DNA of 33,148 nucleotides from Candolleomyces eurysporus (taxonomy: Eukaryota > Basidiomycota > Agaricomycetes > Agaricales > Psathyrellaceae). The notes beneath the pieces were generated by a model that was given only the letters and a program-made list of their open reading frames with translations, made no database searches and was not told where the DNA came from. The DNA is taken from NCBI GenBank assembly GCA_027579435.1, contig JANBPK010000996.1, forward strand, positions 1 to 33,148. The letters run 5' to 3'. The translations under genes were made by a program, and so were the position numbers. This document shows, piece by piece, positions 27,740 to 33,148 of the stretch (position 1 is the stretch's first letter; each line of letters opens with the position of its first letter).

Positions 27740-29680
27740 GGTGGTGGAGAGCAGCCTGTACGACAGAAATCCGCAGGATCGCTGATATGTATTAGGGCGA
27801 GGAGCCTATAAATCTATCCGGAAAAGGGTAAGGAGCGAGTGCCCTATCTTGCCACGCCTTCATCACAGGGGCCAGACAGCCTGTTCCTTTACCCAGGTGA
27901 AGCGTGGCCTTGGATGGCATGAGCTGCCGTAACGAGACTGGCCTCGTGAATGATACCGCTTTCCGTTTTCAGTTTGCAATCTGCAGTAGGTTAGCGCCGC
28001 AGCCCCTGGGATATGCAGGTGCGAGAGACTCAGGTCCGAGCCTGAATGATAATTCCGAGTCCAACATCAGGCGAACAGTTTGAGGGAGAAAGGATACTCG
28101 AAGGCTGTGGCAGGGCGTCCATGACGAGCAGGCGCCCGGGGGTATCCCGGTGATATACAAGAAGTTGAGAACCAAATCACAGGGCTAGCGCCGCAATCGG
28201 CCACAAGCCATCCGTATGAAGGCCCAGAGGGTATCCCAACGTTGCCACTGTGGGTATTGTATCGGGAACTTGGCACGTAGCTCGGAATTGACTCGAGACG
28301 GGCAGTTAGCATTCCTGAAGTTGGATCAGCATCAGGCCTGCAACTCTCGGACATATGTCAGGACGGACCGAGATTAAAATACAGCCCCATTCTGCTGTCA
28401 AAATTCTGAGCGGGCAACGGTGTTTAGAGGCAGCCAGTACATCTCAAACTGCGTTCAGTCATAAGGTCCTAGATATGGTCAAATCGATTGCTGAGCAAAC
28501 CAGAACCCAGTTGCCGCTGTTATCGCAGCTTTCAGGGCTCGTTAGCTTGCTTCCAAGAATCATGAGATGTGTCTCCTTGCATCACACCGTGAAGAGGGTG
28601 TCCGATGTGGTAAAGTTCGTACGGAGGCCCCGCTTTTCTCTGATGCAAAGTAGTTGCAGGTCAGGAGCTGGAAAACAACCAGAAGAAAAAAACCAGAGAT
28701 TGAATACATAACTCACGTGTGTATGAACGGTGATATCGAAGGCTTACAATAAAGTTTGAACCATAATCGGAAGAATAGGCCACCTCTCGCCACTGTATGA
28801 CGGTCACTGGGGGCAGGGTTCCATCGTCATCGTGAGCGCCACGACAAACAATGCCATACTGACAGATGTCAGCGTCCCCGTGTTCAAGCAAAGCCAAACA
28901 GACTATCGGCAGACCTGCCGTTCCTATGATGACGTTTTCTTGGTCCCCTCTCCCACTGTACAGCTATCGTTTAGGAGCTGGCTCGCAATATGGGCTGGCA
29001 CTACCTGCCAATGTACCTGAGTCCCACCACGATCATAGGATGCATTCAAGGCGGAAAGCGCTGATACTCGGTACCGTGCACACTGGGTACGTATCTCACG
29101 GCAATCCACCCAATTCAAGAACAAGGACCAGCAAGCCCAGGCGTCTGATCCTGGATAAGCTTGCCCTTGTCTTCCATTGCCTTTTCCCTCTTGTCTTGCT
29201 CACATCACTCTCCCTGCCGCGTGGCAGACAACAACAACGCTGTCATAGCGTCCTTGTGCCATATTTGGAGGTCTTCCCTATCTGGGTGGCGCATGGCTCT
29301 CTTTTTCTGTCGGTCCTTGTCTTTCCGTGGGCTCCACGCTGCACCATGCCGACCGACTCCCTTGATTAAGTACCACATCACCGGCCCATTGGTTAAAGAT
29401 GATAGGTGCTGTCTCTCGATCTCTTCTCGAGATATCCGTCTGGGGGTTGCACGAGGCAAGTAGTGGCTTGATGCATCAGGGCCATCGGAATTCCTCGTCC
29501 TTTATGGCATTATGTTAAATATATCGATATCCCGTACTGGATAAACAAGCGCTGAGCATGTTACTCCAATGTCGATATTGCTTTCGATATAAGAGGTCAT
29601 TGCTTGTTCTCGCACTTGCCAGCTTCCCCGTCCCGGGCTTCTGACGTCTCCTTCGCAACTCGAGGTCGTGGCCAGCTCAG
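27740..29680. other. Two kilobases without a recognised gene
   Basis: Upstream of the P450 start lies its promoter (27740-27900). Beyond it only moderate open frames occur: 28355-28711 (+, 118 codons), 28067-28354 (-, 95 codons), 28661-28897 (-) and 28866-29369 (+, 167 codons). None has a domain I know, a signal peptide or convincing splice partners, and none is repeated elsewhere in the window. The NLR/P450/YIF1 repeat structure stops at about 27.8 kb. A small or fast-evolving gene cannot be excluded. Confidence 0.5.
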
Positions 29681-29829
29681 GCTACCGCTTCCTTCTTTGC
29701 ACTCTCCTTTCTTTTCCTATTCCTCTTCCTTGGTCTTCTGGTTTCCTTTCCTTTCCCTTTTTCTGCCCCTCTCCTGCTTCGTCAAACCTACTGTATCGAT
29801 AGTCTCGCAATCACTGTATCATACCCGCC
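29681..29829 (+). promoter_or_regulatory. CT-rich tract before the TPR gene
   Basis: From about 29681 to 29783 the plus strand is almost only C and T (ccttctttgcactctccttt and further), a common feature of fungal core promoters and transcription start regions. It ends about 45 bases before the ATG at 29830, whose context is cccgccATGCC. Confidence 0.55.
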
Positions 29830-31053
29830 ATGCCAAGTCTTCAATATGCCGTTCAACTCAAGGAAGAAGGAAATTTGCTATTCAAGCAGAAAAACTATGA
29901 CGCTGCTATCAGAAAATTCTCCGAAGCGATTGCGTTGGATCCGCGGAATGCTGCGTTTTATGGGAATCGGGCCGCATGCTTCTACTTCCTCGGACGGTAC
30001 GCAGTCTGTCTATCTTCAGTGCGAGCTGAACCTGACCAAAACTCTATGCAGATTTCACGATGTAATCACCGATAGCCAGACCGCCCTTCAGCTAAACCCT
30101 AGATATGCAAAAGCATGGCTACGAAAAGCAGACGCTCACGACGTACGACCACCAACTTCATCTACCCCGATCTTGGCTCTAACTCGTGTGTTTTAGGCAC
30201 TAATGCAATACGCTGAAAGCATCGAATGCTACGCCCAAGCTCTCCCATTATCATCTTCATCCGAATACCCCGAACTGCAACAACGTATCCAAGCCGTCAC
30301 CTCAAAAATCATGAACCCAGCTTCCATGAGCCTCCCCACTCTGCTTACGCTCGCCCGCGCCCACTCAATCCCCATCCCACACCAAGACCAAATGCACTCT
30401 CCTGCACAAACAGAGTCGCTACGCAAAGCCCTCTTCCGCCACCCGAAATGGGGATCGCATCCACGAGTACGGTTCATGCTCATTCCCGAAGACGAAGCGC
30501 ACCCGATACGCAATTTCGAGCTGGAGAGGGTGCCGCTAGGAAAATTGGACGGGGACCTGAAGCGGGTGCTGGGCTCTGGGTGCAGGGAATACGTCGAAGA
30601 ACTCGTGTGGTCAGACGACTGGGCAGAATACGTACGTAAACCTTCTTCATTTCATCTGTTAAAATTCTGACCCTGCGGTTCTAGGCTAGAGGTCGTCCAG
30701 TTGGTGTTGGAGTGGGTCGCATCTACACGACCTACGAATGCGTTATGGATCCCAGAGCCTCTTCGAGCGGACGCCCGGTCAACCGACGTGCCTGCCACCT
30801 ACTTGGAAGGAATGACCTCTACGGTCATATCCTATTGAAAAAGACGAATCGCATCAAAATTGTTTCAGAACGCATTTTGGGGTCGTCATCATCGACAGAC
30901 GACGTTTCCCGACCTTCGGATGAATTGGGCTGGGAAATCTTGACTGTGGACGAGCTGAGAAGTGATGAGTTCAAAAGTAAGAGAAGGGAGTGGGGAAGGG
31001 TGGAGGAGTGGCATGTCAGAGACATGAGTCTGAGGAGCAGGGGTAGAACGTGA
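29830..31053 (+). CDS. TPR-repeat protein with unidentified C-terminal region
   Basis: A predicted 353-residue protein from exons 29830-29996, 30052-30142, 30197-30631 and 30685-31053. The introns are 55, 54 and 53 nt with GT-AG ends, and all phases fit. Residues 5-110 form three tetratricopeptide repeats: EEGNLLFKQKNYDAAIRKFS, then NRAACFYFLGRFHDVITDSQ, then KAWLRKADAHDALMQYAE. This is the SGT/Hop-like arrangement that in other proteins binds Hsp70/Hsp90 tails or partner proteins. The C-terminal 240 residues (for example ELVWSDDWAEYARGRPVGVG, and NDLYGHILLKKTNRIKIVSE) match no domain that I recognise. The protein ends in a charged segment. There is no signal peptide or membrane segment, so it is probably cytosolic or nuclear. 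Single copy and unrelated to the NLR array. Confidence 0.82.
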
Positions 31054-31541
31054 TGACGGCCTTACGATTTACCATCTTGATTGGATTTGCCGGCTCTATC
31101 TGAATATTTCGACTTCTAACTTAATTTCATTGACTGGGCTGCAGGATAGTTTCGGCCCTTTGTTTCATGTACGACTTGCTGTATTTTTAGTGCACATATT
31201 GTGATGAGTAACTTACTGTATCTATAGATTTCGCGATTTTACGGTTTCCTGCAAACGACGCAAGTTGACTGCAGTCCATCTTATAAGGCCGTCGCAGTTT
31301 GAGGGGTCCGTTGGTGGATGGTCGTGTGACGTTGGATGGGCAGGCGCCAGCGCCAATAAGAGAAAGCAAAACCAAATACGACTGAGCGCTTGAAGCTCAA
31401 GGCAATGGTGGCAAATTCGGAAGAAGGTTATGATGAGTGCATTCTAAAGACTATTATTGCAAGGAATTAGGTGCGTATGTATGTACGATAGACGCTAACA
31501 CATGAGGAGCAAGCATCCAGCCTGGGGGCAGTGCCGACAAA
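31054..31541. other. Convergent 3' spacer between TPR gene and hydrophobin
   Basis: About 490 bases between two converging stop codons. No further open frame or RNA gene was recognised. It must contain both 3' UTRs. Confidence 0.5.
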
Positions 31542-32014
31542 TCAGAGGGCAAGGTTAATCGGAGAGCAGCCGACGTTGATGAGGCCGTCTGAAAGGCAGA
31601 TATTTTCGTCAATACCAAACCGATTTTAGAGCGATAGAGGAACATACTGTATTGGTTTCCTTGGCAGCAAACTGTCTGGCTGGAGCTACAGATTCGAAGG
31701 CATTAGCTCGCACGAAAAGCAGGTCAGTTAACTCGACAAAAGGCTCACCAGGATGCACCATTTCCAATCGCAAGAACGTTCAGAGGCGAGCAGTTGGCGG
31801 CGATCCCACCGGTAAGGCCCTCAAAATTCAGCTCCAAGAGAGCGTAGATGACCTTCCACGACTCGTCCTCCTTCTCGACTTCATGGTATGAGTTGCAGCA
31901 GTAAACCTCGCCTCCGTTGCACTGGCTGACTTCAGCACCTCCAGGAGTGGGCATGGCGGAGACAGCGAGGAGGACGGAGGAGGCAGCGATGAGGGAGAAG
32001 ACGCGAGCGAGCAT
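31542..32014 (-). CDS. Class I hydrophobin
   Basis: A small secreted amphipathic protein that self-assembles at air-water and cell-wall surfaces. Exons on the minus strand are 31749-32014, 31648-31685 and 31542-31588, with introns of 63 and 59 nt, giving 116 residues. A signal peptide MLARVFSLIAASSVLLAVSA is followed by MPTPGG. The eight cysteines are at 32, 39, 40, 75, 89, 95, 96 and 109, a spacing C-X6-CC-X34-C-X13-C-X5-CC-X12-C that fits class I. Typical blocks are GEVYCCNS, ANCSPLNVLAIGNGASC, QTVCCQGNQ and INVGCSPINLAL. The frame is open upstream to 32134, but the Met at 32014 begins the signal peptide and is the likely start. Cysteines 5 to 8 lie beyond the first intron. Confidence 0.93.
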
Positions 32015-32136
32015 GGTGATTAATGGAAAATGGAGTGAGTGTTGGGGTTGTGTAAGGACTGTGGGTGGCTTGTTCGACCGAGTAGCTGTTGAGAGGGCAA
32101 AGAACTGTTGTATTCTGATATCCAGCTGGGTCAAGT

Positions 32137-32145
32137 CTTTATAGA
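32137..32145 (-). promoter_or_regulatory. TATA box of the hydrophobin gene
   Basis: On the minus strand tctataaag stands about 125 bases before the hydrophobin ATG. It is the only good TATAAA at a proper distance from a start codon in the window. It implies a 5' UTR of roughly 90-100 bases and fits the strong, regulated expression usual for hydrophobins. Confidence 0.6.
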
Positions 32146-32980
32146 GTCAAGACCCTTCCCCAAGCATCTCGTAACAAATGAGCTGGCAGCAGCATTCGTA
32201 CCGGTCGGCGGCGTTGCGCAGTCAACTTAGGCGGATTTGTGGAGCGAACGAGCTGTGGGTTACGTCGACTCCAAGGGTTGCCAGTCAATGCAAGGGCTAA
32301 TTACACCGTCGCGTCTAAGCTAAAAGTAGATATCAATATGCCGAAGCTAGTTCTTCAATCTTTTTTACGCGAATAATCTATTCCTCTGCCAGACGGTAGC
32401 GAGGTTATTCGGTTCAGCGGAGGTAATCTTGTGATGCCCAGCACAATCACTCGTCATCGCCGACCTCTTTGAAGCAAGAAGTCTCCGGCGATGAGCTCTG
32501 CGAGCGTAGACTCGCCGAGTTCGAAGGTCTTCGAACGAACGATTACTCTTCAAGAAACTCGAATCTATCGCAGCCTGCACCGCACACAAGCATATCACAA
32601 TGAAGCGACGGCAAACGCAAATAAGTTGCTCTGGGCGCCATCCAAGCAATTACGGGAAGCCGCACCCCAGCAACCTCCAGTTATTCTAAGCCATTTACAG
32701 CCGCCCCGAGCTCTCCGAAACAGCTGTGGGTTTGATACACGAGCGGCACTTCAGGGTGTTTCCTGAGACCGGTTCTTCAGTGTAACCCAGTGGAGCACTC
32801 CACGAGGCAGTCTGGCCGAGCCTATACAACCATCGACAGAAAGCAAAGAACCAAAAGAAAAGACTGCGTTTGAAGAGTTCCGTATGTACAAAACATATCT
32901 TTTTTCGATGAAACAAGCAGATAAAGAAAGAGAGGCCAGTCTACATACAACGTATATTCGAATTCCATTGTCAGAAACAT
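32146..32980. other. Intergenic region, no gene recognised
   Basis: It contains the upstream region of the hydrophobin gene and the 3' region of the arginine gene. Open frames at 32491-32766 (+) and 32365-32649 (-) overlap each other and show no known domain. No tRNA-like fold or repeat was noticed. Confidence 0.5.
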
Positions 32981-33148
32981 CTACTTCTTTTCCTCAACAG
33001 GGATCCCCGCAAACTCATCCAACCCAAGCGCCAAATTTACGTTTTGCAAGCACTGCGTTGCGGCACCCTTCAACAGATTATCCAATCCACTCACAAGCAC
33101 GACCCTCTTCCCACCACTATGCACGCCCCACCCACCAACGCTCCACCC
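32981..33148 (-). CDS. ARG5,6: C-terminus of N-acetyl-gamma-glutamyl-phosphate reductase (Arg5,6 type), partial
   Basis: Arginine biosynthesis enzyme that reduces N-acetylglutamyl phosphate to the semialdehyde with NADPH. In fungi it is the second half of a mitochondrial bifunctional precursor with acetylglutamate kinase. Only the last 55 residues lie in the window, on the minus strand, running out at 33148. The stretch [20 protein letters not shown], followed by [17 protein letters not shown], is the highly conserved end of this reductase, with a Lys-rich finish VEEKK and a TAG at 32981-32983. No intron is visible in this part. Whether the kinase half is fused cannot be seen here. Confidence 0.88.
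   Translation of the reverse strand, partial: GWSVGGWGVHSGGKRVVLVSGLDNLLKGAATQCLQNVNLALGLDEFAGIPVEEKK

Noticed and set aside
28067..28711. Two adjoining frames of 95 and 118 codons as possible genes
   Set aside because: No recognisable domain, no splice partners and no conserved context. Listed only as unassigned sequence.
1..33148. Transposon as the cause of the duplications
   Set aside because: No transposase, reverse transcriptase, long terminal repeats or terminal inverted repeats were seen at the edges of the repeated blocks. Segmental duplication with recombination fits better.
1..33148. tRNA or rRNA genes
   Set aside because: No T-loop (ggttcgaatcc-like) with matching acceptor and anticodon arms was noticed by eye. 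A tRNAscan run would settle this.

Overview
The window is nuclear DNA of a filamentous basidiomycete, most likely an Agaricomycete. The evidence is short (about 45-75 nt) GT-AG introns, a class I hydrophobin, a multi-intron cytochrome P450, and an array of the NACHT NTPases (NLR-like STAND proteins) that are expanded in mushroom-forming fungi. No bacterial, plasmid, phage, tRNA, rRNA or CRISPR signature was seen.

Positions 1-24.8 kb hold six same-strand NLR genes (NLR1 to NLR6). Each complete copy has three exons. Exon 1 is a Ser-rich, basic N-terminus ending in an FNVGGN(I/V)QI(D/G)-type motif. Exon 2 holds the NACHT domain and a helical C-terminal region. Exon 3 is a short acidic tail. NLR3, NLR4 and NLR5 read open. 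NLR2 and NLR6 carry a one-base frameshift at the same G/C run, and NLR1 is cut by the window edge. None has a WD40, ankyrin or TPR sensor domain.

The spacers between NLR genes are not empty. On the minus strand they hold a repeated mosaic of broken genes: 3' or 5' halves of a cytochrome P450, copies of a YIF1-like ER-Golgi membrane protein gene, an unidentified family (here 'family X') with a conserved C-terminal end, and extra copies of the NLR exon 3. The full-length P450 parent-type gene stands at 25767-27739 and can be modelled as nine exons and 511 residues. The repeat unit is therefore a segment of [NLR +] plus [X -, P450/YIF1 -] that was duplicated, recombined and trimmed.

From 27.8 kb on the sequence becomes single-copy: about 2 kb without a recognisable gene, a four-exon TPR protein (29830-31053, +), a class I hydrophobin (31542-32014, -), and the 3' end of the arginine-biosynthesis gene for N-acetyl-gamma-glutamyl-phosphate reductase (32981-33148, -).

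The NLRs are likely intracellular surveillance or regulated-cell-death proteins, judged from family knowledge. The P450, hydrophobin, TPR and arginine genes show no functional link to them in the sequence. Many isolated N bases fall in the repeated part, mainly 4.1-7.2 kb, which suggests that near-identical copies or haplotypes were merged during assembly.
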